From an uncultured Collinsella sp. (lineage in GTDB: Bacteria; Actinomycetota; Coriobacteriia; Coriobacteriales; Coriobacteriaceae): 64,000 bases of DNA. A model generated the notes under the pieces. It had not been told where the DNA came from, ran no database searches, and was given only the letters and a program-made list of their open reading frames with translations. Position numbers and translations under genes: made by a program. The stretch is from positions 15,674-79,673 of the forward strand of contig UQHO01000006.1 in the NCBI GenBank assembly GCA_900540995.1, in the 5' to 3' direction. Shown here in pieces: positions 23,112-31,118 of the stretch (the first letter of the stretch is position 1; every line of letters begins with the position of its first letter).

Positions 23112-24299
23112 TCACTCCAAGCCAAGCAATCGTTTGTAGACATCGAAGCCTTTGAGTAGGATTTCCTCGTCGAAGAGCATGCTATCGGTATGCAGAGCGC
23201 TTGTGGCATAGGCGGGGCAGCCATCCGAATCACTCGGGTTGTCTTGGTCCTCTGGCATACCCGTGCCCAGCAAGAAGAACACGCCCGGCAGATGGCGCTG
23301 ATAGAAAGCAAAGTCCTCGGCAATTAACAGCGGCTCCTCTACAAGCTGCAGCCCGGGCAAGGCAGGCGTGATGTTGGCAAACAGCTCGGGGTCGTTATCG
23401 ACCGGTGGATAGCCCTCGGCAAAGTCGAGATCATACGTGCAGCCCGTTGCGGTGCACGCCTCGTCGAGTACACGGCGTACGCCCTCGCGCGCACGGTCGA
23501 ACATGTCGTCCGTAAACACACGCAGGCTGCCGGCAACATGGGCCTCCCCTGCCACCGCATTGCAGACGGTACCGGCCTGCAGCAAGCCGAACTTACCAAT
23601 GCAGGGCTCGTCGGCACCCAGCTTGTCCATGAGTTCGCGCTCGGAAACCAAGAACTTGGCAGCCGCCAATGCCGCATCGTGCGATTCGCCAACGGGAACG
23701 CCGTAGGTCTTGGCGATATGGATGCTCGTCCCGTGAATGTGCACATGCGTCTCGCTCGAACGCGCCAGCAGCGGACCGGAACAACTCGCCAACGTGCCGG
23801 CAGGCAGATCGGGCCACACATGAAAGCCAAAAATGCGGTCGGCCCCATAGCGCTCGAACACACCGCTCTCGCATACCGTCTTGGCACCACCGGTCGTTTC
23901 CTCGGCCGGCTGGAACACAAAGAGAACGTTGCGCCTAATGGCGCCCGGCTGTTCGCGAATCGTACGGTCGACATACGTCGCGGCGGCAAGCGCCATGGCC
24001 ATGTGTCCGTCATGTCCGCAAGCGTGCATCTTGCCGGGATGGGTCGAGGCAAAGGCCGCTCCCGTCGCCTCCGCGATGGGCAGCGCATCCATATCGGCGC
24101 GAATCGCCGTGGCATGCGCGGCATCAACGCCGGCGTCGAAGAAAGCGCAGACGCAGCTGGGGCACGGATGGGTCACTTCGCAGGTGAGCGGTGCCAGCAC
24201 GCCCTCGATATAGGCAATGGTTTGCGGAAGATCGAAATCGAGCTCCGGAATGCGATGGAGATCGCGGCGATAGCGACGGAGTTCTTGGAGCTCGGTCAT
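23112..24299 (-). CDS. M20 family amidohydrolase, possible N-acetyl-DAP deacetylase
   Basis: A 395-residue M20D metallopeptidase-like enzyme with the metal motif MHACGHDGHMAM, the catalytic PAEE (FQPAEETTGG) and a C-terminal HTDSM ligand region. M20D enzymes remove acyl groups from amino acids. It is divergent from a lysine operon that contains a tetrahydrodipicolinate N-acetyltransferase (dapH), a pathway that needs an N-acetyl-diaminopimelate deacetylase; this is a good candidate for that missing step. N-acyl-amino-acid hydrolysis in general is the alternative. The start MTELQELRRYRR at 24299 has GAAGGG upstream. Confidence 0.85.
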   Translation of the reverse strand: MTELQELRRYRRDLHRIPELDFDLPQTIAYIEGVLAPLTCEVTHPCPSCVCAFFDAGVDAAHATAIRADMDALPIAEATGAAFASTHPGKMHACGHDGHMAMALAAATYVDRTIREQPGAIRRNVLFVFQPAEETTGGAKTVCESGVFERYGADRIFGFHVWPDLPAGTLASCSGPLLARSSETHVHIHGTSIHIAKTYGVPVGESHDAALAAAKFLVSERELMDKLGADEPCIGKFGLLQAGTVCNAVAGEAHVAGSLRVFTDDMFDRAREGVRRVLDEACTATGCTYDLDFAEGYPPVDNDPELFANITPALPGLQLVEEPLLIAEDFAFYQRHLPGVFFLLGTGMPEDQDNPSDSDGCPAYATSALHTDSMLFDEEILLKGFDVYKRLLGLE

Positions 24300-24449
24300 A
24301 GAGAATCCCTTCGTAAGGCACATCTGTTGCAACTTATTGTGATACAGGATTGTGGCACACATGTTTCCAGCATATTGCTGCATTTTTTAAACGTTATATA
24401 CGAATACTCTTGTTTGGTAAAGTGCAACGTGGTAGGGTCGTTACCACTT

Positions 24450-24664
24450 GATAGAGGCGCGGGCACGAAGAACCGCGGGCGAGCCGGCAGGCTTTGACCC
24501 CGTGGGGAGGCGAAACCCGCCGAACCGGGCTTTTCGGGCACGAACAACCTGGTGGGCCTGTGGGAAACACCCACAGGACTGTCTGCAGCAATGCGGGAGC
24601 GCTATCCGGACATTGGGTCCACGCTATGCGGATTCGATGCGCAGATGGCGCCGTCTGGATAGCG
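24450..24664 (+). ncRNA. Lysine riboswitch (L-box) with expression platform
   Basis: The core runs from GATAGAGGCGC (24450-24460) to CTATC (24602-24606), which closes the P1 stem. Conserved L-box pieces are present: AGAGGCGC, a purine-rich AAGAA turn, GGGGAGGCGAAACCCGCCGAA and a final hairpin CCTGTGGG/CCCACAGG. Downstream, GGATAGCG (24657-24664), next to the start codon, can pair with CGCTATCC (24600-24607) of P1 or with CGCTAT further on. P1 formation and pairing near the ribosome site therefore exclude each other. No T run is seen, so control is probably at translation. It precedes lysA-dapA-dapB-dapH. Confidence 0.85.
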
Positions 24665-24677
24665 AGGTTTACGGGAC

Positions 24678-26987
24678 ATGGCATTGACCCCCAACGAGGC
24701 ATATGCGGCCAAGCAGCCGTTTGTGGACAAGGAGACACTCGAGCATATCGTCGAGCAGTTCCCCACGCCGTTTCATCTATACGACGAGGCGGGCATCCGC
24801 CGCAACATGCAAGAAGTGCGCGACGCCTTTGCATGGAACCCGGGCTTTAAGGAATACTTTGCCGTCAAGGCCAACCCCAACCCGGCGCTCATCTCCATCC
24901 TCAACGAATACGGCTGCGGCTGCGATTGCTCGAGCTATACCGAGCTCATGATCGCCCGATCGCTGGGTATCACGGGACACGACATCATGTTCTCGTCCAA
25001 CGACACGCCGGCTGCCGACTTTGAGCTCGCCGACAAGCTGGGTGCCATCGTCAACTTTGACGACATCAGCCACATCGGGTTCTTTGAGCGCGTTGCGGGG
25101 CCCATCCCCAAGACGGTCAGCTGCCGCTTTAATCCAGGCGGCCTGTTCCAGCTCTCCAACGGCATCATGGACAACCCGGGCGACTCCAAATATGGCATGA
25201 CCACCGAGCAACTCTTCGAGGCCTTCCGCATGCTCAAGGCCAAGGGCGCCGAGGACTTTGGCATCCACGCATTCCTTGCCAGCAACACCGTCACCAACGA
25301 CTACTACCCCAAGCTCGCGCGCATCCTCTTTGAGCTTGCCGTACGCCTGGAGCGCGAGACCGGCGCACACGTCGCCTTCATCAATCTGTCCGGCGGCGTC
25401 GGCATCCCCTACCTGCCCGAGCAGCAGGCCAACGACATTCGCGCCATCGGCGAGGGAGTACACGCGGCATACGACGAGATCCTGGTTCCCGCCGGCATGG
25501 GCGATGTGGCCATCTGCACTGAGATGGGCCGCTTTATGATGGGCCCCTACGGCTGCCTGGTCACCAAGGCTATCCACGAGAAGCAGATCTACAAGGACTA
25601 TATCGGCGTGGACGCCAGTGCCGTCGACCTCATTCGTCCCGCCATGTATGGCGCTTACCACCACATCACGGTGATGGGTCAGCCGGGCGGCGCCGACAAG
25701 GCCACAGCGCCCGTCACGAACACCTATGACATCACGGGCAATCTGTGCGAGAACAACGACAAGTTCGCTATCGATCGCGAGCTGCCGCATATCGACATGG
25801 GTGACCTGCTTGTAATCCATGATACCGGTGCGCATGGCTACTCCATGGGCTACAACTACAACGGCCGCCTGCGCTCCGCCGAGGTGCTGCTGCGCCCCGA
25901 CGGCTCGGCCGACCTTATCCGCCGCGCCGAGCGCCCGGGCGATTACTTTGCCACGCTCGACGTGCTGCCGTGCGGCCGAGAGCTGCTGGCCAAGTCGCGC
26001 GCCGAAAGTGCCCGCCGTCGCGCCCAAGACGAGCGCCTAGCAGTCGCAGCTCAATGGAACAAACGCATCCAGATCGCGGAGGCGAAGGAGAAGAACATGG
26101 ACATCCGCAATCTCGAGGGCTCAATCGTCGCCCTGGTTACGCCGTTTAAAAAGGACGGCAGCGTCGACTTTGACGCGCTTGGGCGCCTTATCGATTTCCA
26201 CCTGCAAAACGGCACCGACGCCATCCTCACCCTGGGCACCACCGGCGAGAGTGCCACGATGACCGATGACGAGGACAACTCCGTCGTCGCCGCCGTGGTC
26301 AAGCATGTTGCAGGACGTGTCCCCGTCATCGCCGGCTCGGGCTCCAACTCCACGCAGACCATGCTCACCAAGTCGCTCACCTACCAGGGCTTGGGCGCCG
26401 ATGGTCTGCTGCTCATTACCCCCTACTACAACAAGTCTAACGAAGAGGGTATCTATCAGCACTTTAAGACCGTCGCCGACGCCGTGGACATCCCCTGCAT
26501 TCTGTACAACATCCCTGGCCGCTGTGGCTGCGGCATCAGCGAGCGCAACGTAGAGCGCTTGGCCGCGCACCCCAACATCATGGGCATCAAGGAGGCCTCG
26601 GGCAACGTCGCCTACGCGGCCAAGATCGCCCACCTGCTGTCCGATGACTTCCGCATGTACTCGGGCGAGGATGCACTCACAGTGCCGCTCATGAGCCTGG
26701 GCGCTTCGGGCACCATCAGCGTGTGGGCCGACGTGCAGCCGCAGCTCGTACACGACATGTGCCGCGCTTATCTGGACGGCGACGTAGCGCGCGCCCGCGA
26801 TATCCAGATTGCCGGCGAGGCGCTCATCAACGCCCTCTTTAGCGAGGTCAACCCCATCCCCGTCAAGGAAGCGCTCGCCCAGATGGGCATGATCGAGGCA
26901 AACTACCGTATGCCGCTGCGCCCCATGGCAGACGACACGCGAGCCGCACTTACCGATGCTCTGAAGGGAGCTGGTCTGCTTGATTAA
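24678..26987 (+). CDS. lysA-dapA: Fused diaminopimelate decarboxylase-like and dihydrodipicolinate synthase
   Basis: One 769-residue frame. Residues about 1-465 form a fold III PLP decarboxylase of the LysA type: PLP lysine in YFAVKANPNP (Lys64), HAFLASNTV, NLSGGVGIPY and the final GYNYNGRLRSAE region. Residues 474-769 are a complete DapA: TLGTTGES, LLITPYYNKSN, YNIPGRCG and the Schiff-base lysine in IMGIKEASG. No stop separates them. An AAGGAG site 6 nt before the DapA ATG (26097) could also give free DapA. Together they cover the first committed and the last step of lysine synthesis. Confidence 0.92.
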   Translation: MALTPNEAYAAKQPFVDKETLEHIVEQFPTPFHLYDEAGIRRNMQEVRDAFAWNPGFKEYFAVKANPNPALISILNEYGCGCDCSSYTELMIARSLGITGHDIMFSSNDTPAADFELADKLGAIVNFDDISHIGFFERVAGPIPKTVSCRFNPGGLFQLSNGIMDNPGDSKYGMTTEQLFEAFRMLKAKGAEDFGIHAFLASNTVTNDYYPKLARILFELAVRLERETGAHVAFINLSGGVGIPYLPEQQANDIRAIGEGVHAAYDEILVPAGMGDVAICTEMGRFMMGPYGCLVTKAIHEKQIYKDYIGVDASAVDLIRPAMYGAYHHITVMGQPGGADKATAPVTNTYDITGNLCENNDKFAIDRELPHIDMGDLLVIHDTGAHGYSMGYNYNGRLRSAEVLLRPDGSADLIRRAERPGDYFATLDVLPCGRELLAKSRAESARRRAQDERLAVAAQWNKRIQIAEAKEKNMDIRNLEGSIVALVTPFKKDGSVDFDALGRLIDFHLQNGTDAILTLGTTGESATMTDDEDNSVVAAVVKHVAGRVPVIAGSGSNSTQTMLTKSLTYQGLGADGLLLITPYYNKSNEEGIYQHFKTVADAVDIPCILYNIPGRCGCGISERNVERLAAHPNIMGIKEASGNVAYAAKIAHLLSDDFRMYSGEDALTVPLMSLGASGTISVWADVQPQLVHDMCRAYLDGDVARARDIQIAGEALINALFSEVNPIPVKEALAQMGMIEANYRMPLRPMADDTRAALTDALKGAGLLD
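26085..26099 (+). promoter_or_regulatory. Internal ribosome binding site before the DapA part
   Basis: Within the fused frame, AAGGAG at 26085-26090 is followed by 6 nt and ATG at 26097, which opens the standard DapA N-terminus MDIRNLEGSIVALVTPF. The site suggests that DapA may be made separately as well as in the fusion, or is a relic of two genes. Confidence 0.6.
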
Positions 26988-27720
26988 GACCGTCATTATG
27001 GGAACGGGCCGCATGGGCTCGCTCATCCGCACTACCGCCGAAGGCATTGTCGACGCCGCCGGGCAGCCCGTTTTTGATATCGTCGCCCAGATCGGTTTTG
27101 ATCTGTCCGAGCTCGAGAGCGCCCCGGCGGCCGACGTTATCATCGACTTCTCGAACGTCGTGACCTTCGATGCCGTCGTCGCCTATGTCGAGCGCACGGG
27201 CGCCGCGTTGGTCTCGGGCACCACGGGCTATACGCCCGAGCAGATGGACCGCCTGCGTGAGCTGGGCCAGAACACCCGCGTTATGCACTCGGGCAATTAC
27301 TCCATCGGCATCGCAGCCCTGCGCCATCTGGTAGCGCAGGCTACACGCGAGCTGCCCGGCTTTGACTGCGAAATCGTCGAGACGCACCACAACCAAAAGG
27401 TCGACGCCCCCAGCGGCACTGCCAAGTTGTTGCTCGACGCCGTCGTCGAAGCCGAGCCCGAGGTAGGCTACCACCCCGTCTATGGCCGCGAGGGCATGTG
27501 CGGAGCACGCGATCCCAAGGAAATCGGTATGCACTCGCTGCGCGGCGGCACCGTCGCCGGCGTGCACGAGGTGAGCTTCTTTGGCCAGGACGAGGAGGTC
27601 ACGCTCACCCACCGCGCCACGAGCCGTCAGATCTTTGTCAACGGCGCCCTGGCAGCCGCGCAGAAACTCGTCGCCCGCGAACCCGGCTTCTATACGTTCG
27701 ACAAGGTCATGTTTGCCTAA
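26980..27720 (+). CDS. dapB: 4-hydroxy-tetrahydrodipicolinate reductase
   Basis: A 246-residue enzyme with the nucleotide-binding start IKTVIMGTGRMGSLI and the active-site motif ETHHNQKVDAPSGTA, followed by MHSLRGGTVAGVHEV. It reduces the DapA product with NAD(P)H to tetrahydrodipicolinate. The start is TTG at 26980, overlapping the end of the lysA-dapA frame by 8 bp, with GGGAG upstream, so it is translationally coupled. Confidence 0.95.
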   Translation: MIKTVIMGTGRMGSLIRTTAEGIVDAAGQPVFDIVAQIGFDLSELESAPAADVIIDFSNVVTFDAVVAYVERTGAALVSGTTGYTPEQMDRLRELGQNTRVMHSGNYSIGIAALRHLVAQATRELPGFDCEIVETHHNQKVDAPSGTAKLLLDAVVEAEPEVGYHPVYGREGMCGARDPKEIGMHSLRGGTVAGVHEVSFFGQDEEVTLTHRATSRQIFVNGALAAAQKLVAREPGFYTFDKVMFA

Positions 27721-27759
27721 CCAGGTATCAACCGAATCCACCCAAAGGAGAGATAGCAA

Positions 27760-28479
27760 ATGAGCAACGCAGCCGAGATGGATGCACAGGAGATTATCAA
27801 CTACATCGCCACCGCGCCCAAAAAGACGCCCGTCAAGCTGTACGTGCGCGAGAAGCCGGGCATGAAGGTTGCCTGGGGCGACGCACATGTCTACGGCGGT
27901 CGTCGTGGCAAGACCGTCTTTGGCGACTGGGATGAGCTTAAGGCCATCCTGAACGCCAACGCCGATTCCATCGATTACTACGATGTGGAGAACGACTGCC
28001 GCAACTCCGCTGTGCCCATGCTCGACCTTAAGGGCATCAGCGCCCGCATCGAGCCGGGCGCGATCATCCGCGACCGCGTCGAGATCGGCGATCGCGCCAT
28101 CATCATGATGGGCGCCATCATCAACATCGGCTCCGTCATTGGTGAGGGTTCCATGATTGATATGGGCGCCGTGCTGGGCGGCCGCGCCACCGTGGGCAAG
28201 AACTGCCACATCGGCGCCGGCACCGTGCTGGCAGGCGTTGTGGAGCCCGCCAGCGCCACGCCCGTCATCATCGAGGACGATGTCATGATCGGCGCCAACG
28301 CCGTGGTTCTGGAGGGCGTGCACGTAGGCAAGGGCGCTGTCGTTGCCGCCGGCGCCGTGTGCGTCGAGGATGTCCCCGCCGGCGCCGTCGTGGCCGGTGT
28401 CCCCGCCCGCGTCATCAAGATGCGCGACGAGAAGACCAACAGCAAGACCGGCCTGGAAGAGGGCTTACGTCAGCTGTAG
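27760..28479 (+). CDS. dapH: Tetrahydrodipicolinate N-acetyltransferase
   Basis: A 239-residue left-handed beta-helix acyltransferase. The N-terminal domain (about 1-90) matches DapH/DapD of the acetylase type, followed by hexapeptide repeats (GAIIRDRVEIGDRAIIMMGA onward, including IGAGTVLAGV and VMIGANAVVLEGV). Length and N-terminus fit the acetyl version rather than the 270-340-residue succinyl versions. It acetylates tetrahydrodipicolinate, so an aminotransferase and an N-acetyl-DAP deacetylase must follow; candidates lie at 32271 and 23112. It has AAAGGAG upstream and is the last gene of the lysine operon; structured repeat copy 2 follows directly. Confidence 0.92.
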   Translation: MSNAAEMDAQEIINYIATAPKKTPVKLYVREKPGMKVAWGDAHVYGGRRGKTVFGDWDELKAILNANADSIDYYDVENDCRNSAVPMLDLKGISARIEPGAIIRDRVEIGDRAIIMMGAIINIGSVIGEGSMIDMGAVLGGRATVGKNCHIGAGTVLAGVVEPASATPVIIEDDVMIGANAVVLEGVHVGKGAVVAAGAVCVEDVPAGAVVAGVPARVIKMRDEKTNSKTGLEEGLRQL

Positions 28480-28481
28480 AA

Positions 28482-28628
28482 GTTACGCGGTTTTACCAAA
28501 CCGCGTAACGGCTCGACGCTCCAAACGCCCCAGAGCGACAATCTGACGTTCAATCGTCGGGCATGACCAGAAGGTCAACGCCCTCCTCTTTCACGTCACC
28601 TTGCTCGCTCTGGGGCGTTTTCGCTGAC
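28482..28628 (+). repeat. Structured 3'-UTR repeat, copy 2 (147 bp)
   Basis: It starts 3 nt after the dapH stop. The same 28-nt GTTACGCGG hairpin and the same total length as copy 1. The long stem reads AAACGCCCCAGAGCG/CGCTCTGGGGCGTTT, differing from copy 1 at three pairs, each compensated. The middle TGACGT/ACGTCA stem is kept. The apical hairpin is replaced by a different one (GGGCATGACC/GGTCAACGCCC). Conserved single-stranded words TTCAATCGTCG and CTCTTTC are unchanged. Confidence 0.82.
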
Positions 28629-28666
28629 TTATGCTCAACCAGTAGCGAAATTAAGCCCCAAGTAAA

Positions 28667-28699
28667 AAGGCCGAAGCCCTCATCCGAGGCTTCGGCCTT
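28667..28699. terminator. Terminator between dapH and NdpA-like gene
   Basis: AAGGCCGAAGCC pairs with GGCTTCGGCCTT around a 9-nt loop, with A-rich and T-rich flanks, in the gap between converging genes. The structured repeat lies between it and dapH. Confidence 0.85.
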
Positions 28700-28727
28700 C
28701 GCTTTCTCGCTGCAGGCGTAACGCAAC

Positions 28728-29732
28728 TTATCGATTCTCGATGCTGCCGATGTTTTTGAGTTCGATGGAAATGAGGCCGTTGGGCTCGTTGACGAACTCG
28801 ATGTACTCGGAGTTCGAGCCCATCTCGGCCGGAAAGCTGATCTCGATGCCCGTATCGGTACGAATCTTGTGGTTGCGCACGGCCGCGCGTTCGACCTGCT
28901 TGCGCTCCACGGGCACACGCTCAGGCACCTTCTCCTCAGTCAGTGCCGCGCGCACGCTCTCCTTGATAACCGGTTCGTCCTCAAAGACCTCATCGACGAT
29001 ATCCCAGGGCGGCAGCTCCTCGTCATCCTCGACTTTCTCGGCGACGGCAGCCTTAACCTTGGCGAGCGCCACGGCCGTATTGGCACCGTGCTCCTCGGCG
29101 ACTTCCTCGACCACACGCGTCACGGTGTCGATGACCTCCTTGCCTGATACGCCCGTGTCGCACTGCAGCAGGCCATCGGGGATAAGCATACGGTCCTCAC
29201 CGGCAATCTTGCGCTTCTTGTCCACGTAACCGATCTCCATGGTGCTCGCACGCACGATGGCATAGCTCGGCACCTTTTGCGAGGGGTTCGGCAGAATGGC
29301 GTAGTGGCGCGCGATGTCGTTGCGCACCTCCCCCTCCTCGCGGCCCACTTCGTGCATAAAAGCCTGCTTGGAGCCCAGCAGCATCACGGCAAACCAGCGG
29401 GCATCCTCATCGTCGTCAAAATCGGCCACGAGCACGTCGGTTGACTCGGCTTTCTCGGCTTTGGTGAGCTCGGAGGAGATAAACTCCGCAATCTGCTGCG
29501 ACAGGTCCACGAACTCGCGCTCGCCAAAGAAATAGCCCTTGAGCTCGCCGCCAAACGCAGAGTTCTCGGCAAACGTGGCGCGTTTATTGTCGGCCGAGGT
29601 ACGTGCGCGGCGCAGATGCGTGGTCACGAAGTTGCGCACGGTACGGCTCTCGATATCGAGCTCGCGCTGGCTCATAACGTTGACGGCAGAGTCAAAGTCC
29701 AGGATATGCAGAATCGCGTGATTGATTTTCAT
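28728..29732 (-). CDS. Nucleoid-associated protein (NdpA/YejK family)
   Basis: A 334-residue protein starting MKINHAILHILDF, the typical opening of the 37-kDa nucleoid-associated family, with GYFFGEREFVDLSQ and the later IVRASTMEIGYVDKKRKI. The C-terminal part contains a highly acidic, Glu/Val-rich stretch. Family members bind the nucleoid; the role is not well defined. The ATG at 29732 is favoured because GGA lies 8-9 nt upstream; an ATG three codons earlier has no spacing for a ribosome site. Confidence 0.85.
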   Translation of the reverse strand: MKINHAILHILDFDSAVNVMSQRELDIESRTVRNFVTTHLRRARTSADNKRATFAENSAFGGELKGYFFGEREFVDLSQQIAEFISSELTKAEKAESTDVLVADFDDDEDARWFAVMLLGSKQAFMHEVGREEGEVRNDIARHYAILPNPSQKVPSYAIVRASTMEIGYVDKKRKIAGEDRMLIPDGLLQCDTGVSGKEVIDTVTRVVEEVAEEHGANTAVALAKVKAAVAEKVEDDEELPPWDIVDEVFEDEPVIKESVRAALTEEKVPERVPVERKQVERAAVRNHKIRTDTGIEISFPAEMGSNSEYIEFVNEPNGLISIELKNIGSIENR

Positions 29733-29807
29733 ATACGGCATTCCGTTCTAGATCGATTTCGGCACGAACCAGTATAGCGGTCGAGCCCGCCCCAGGCGCA
29801 TCGAAGC

Positions 29808-29840
29808 TTGGTGCATCGGGGACAGGTTGCTTTGCACCAA
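29808..29840. repeat. REP-like palindrome, GGTGCA type, copy 1
   Basis: TTGGTGCA and TGCACCAA enclose TCGGGGACAGGTTGCTT. It lies 3 bp past the stop of the alpha/beta hydrolase gene. A 33-bp copy with the same design lies at 31021-31053, on the other side of that gene. Confidence 0.7.
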
Positions 29841-29843
29841 TGG

Positions 29844-31004
29844 TTAGCGCAGGAGCTCGGACTGCCAAGCCTCGAGCTGTTCTGCCAAACTCTTGCCGGC
29901 AGCGGGCATGTCGATCTGGGATCGTTTGGGCAGCAGTGCGCATTTAAGGATTGCCACGATGGTCTGCGAGACAAAGCGTCGCGTATCCTCGTCAAAGCCT
30001 TGCGCAGCCTGGAGCATCACGGGCAGGCTCTCGCGCAGATTCCCGGCGATATCCGCAAACCGCTCAGCACCCGTAGCCTCAAACACGGAGAACAACGCAT
30101 CTACAAAACGCTCGCGCTCGCTAGGCGACACTGCAAGCAGCATCTCGCGAATGGAGCCATCAACGTATCGAGCACCGGCGGACAGGCGCTCACAGTACAC
30201 GAAGTCGCGACCATCAACCACCCAGCTAAAGGGATTGTGCTGCAGCAGGCTGAACTCGGTGCTCTCAACGATGGCATAGTCCTCCTGTGTCTCGAACATC
30301 ATGCCAAAGATCGACGACCGAGGTAGCGTCTTATCGATGCGGCCGGAAAGATCGGCAAAGGCGTTGCCGTTCAGAAACTCCTCGACGAAGCCAGGACCAT
30401 CATGGGAATACACCCGTTCGATTCGCTCACGGGCGACATCGGAGCACATCGCCGCACCGTACACCGCAAGGTTTCCACCCTTGGAATGACCTCCGCACAA
30501 AAGCGGCCCGTCAATCGCATCCGCCGCCTCGTCCACATAGCGCGCCGCGGATTCCTGGGCCGGCACAGGACACCGGAACGCCATGTTAAAGTCCTCTTTC
30601 CAGCCCACAATCGTACTGTCGGTCCCCCGGAAGGAAAGATAGCTAAACCCCGCCGGAAACCGGAACGCCATGGCTGCAAACTGCTCTGTCGCCACCACAT
30701 CGCTCACGGCACGATAGCCGCAAACGTGCACGCCACGGTAGCGAGGGCTTGCTGCCACGGCCTCCAACAAGGCCCTGCTCCCCTCTGGATCCCACAAGTC
30801 GTCAATCATGTCCCGGTAGCACTCGGCACGCAGCAGTTCGCGTACGTCTAGGCCCTGCCAGTTCGTCAGCTCCGCCATATCACCCGGCAAACGTAAATAG
30901 GACAACCACGCAAAGACCAGGCTATCCACCGCGCAGAACGACCGCTCCTCAAACGGATCAAACACCGTCTGGGCATATGTCAAAAAATTAGGCGAATCCG
31001 ACAT
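29844..31004 (-). CDS. Alpha/beta-hydrolase fold protein (Mbeg1/DUF2974-like)
   Basis: A 386-residue cytoplasmic protein. The nucleophile elbow GGHSKGGNLAVYGA carries the catalytic Ser (residue about 180). The upstream segment FRGTDSTIVGWKEDFNMAF resembles lipase class 3 proteins, and the N-terminal FCAVDSLVFAWLSYLR is typical of the Mbeg1-like/DUF2974 family. It is probably a lipase or esterase of unknown substrate. The gene is framed by two near-identical REP-like palindromes. Confidence 0.85.
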   Translation of the reverse strand: MSDSPNFLTYAQTVFDPFEERSFCAVDSLVFAWLSYLRLPGDMAELTNWQGLDVRELLRAECYRDMIDDLWDPEGSRALLEAVAASPRYRGVHVCGYRAVSDVVATEQFAAMAFRFPAGFSYLSFRGTDSTIVGWKEDFNMAFRCPVPAQESAARYVDEAADAIDGPLLCGGHSKGGNLAVYGAAMCSDVARERIERVYSHDGPGFVEEFLNGNAFADLSGRIDKTLPRSSIFGMMFETQEDYAIVESTEFSLLQHNPFSWVVDGRDFVYCERLSAGARYVDGSIREMLLAVSPSERERFVDALFSVFEATGAERFADIAGNLRESLPVMLQAAQGFDEDTRRFVSQTIVAILKCALLPKRSQIDMPAAGKSLAEQLEAWQSELLR

Positions 31005-31020
31005 GGCCCTCCCATCAACT

Positions 31021-31053
31021 ATGGTGCATTGGGGTCAGGTTACTTTGCACCAA
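31021..31053. repeat. REP-like palindrome, GGTGCA type, copy 2
   Basis: ATGGTGCA and TGCACCAA enclose TTGGGGTCAGGTTACTT. It lies 17 bp before the start of the alpha/beta hydrolase gene and differs from copy 1 at five positions. Confidence 0.7.
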
Positions 31054-31054
31054 A

Positions 31055-31087
31055 AAGGCGCCCGGGCCGTGTGGACCCGGACGCCTT
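31055..31087 (-). terminator. Terminator after ldh
   Basis: On the reverse strand AAGGCG-TCCGGG pairs with CCCGGG-CGCCTT (one mismatch), followed by TTTGG. It starts 32 bp past the lactate dehydrogenase stop. Confidence 0.85.
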
Positions 31088-31118
31088 CATTGTAGCTTTT
31101 CGCTCTAGCGAGCTTGAT

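Noticed and set aside
26950..28323. 457-residue reverse frame over dapB and dapH
   Set aside because: Gly/Asp/His-rich shadow of two clear lysine genes.
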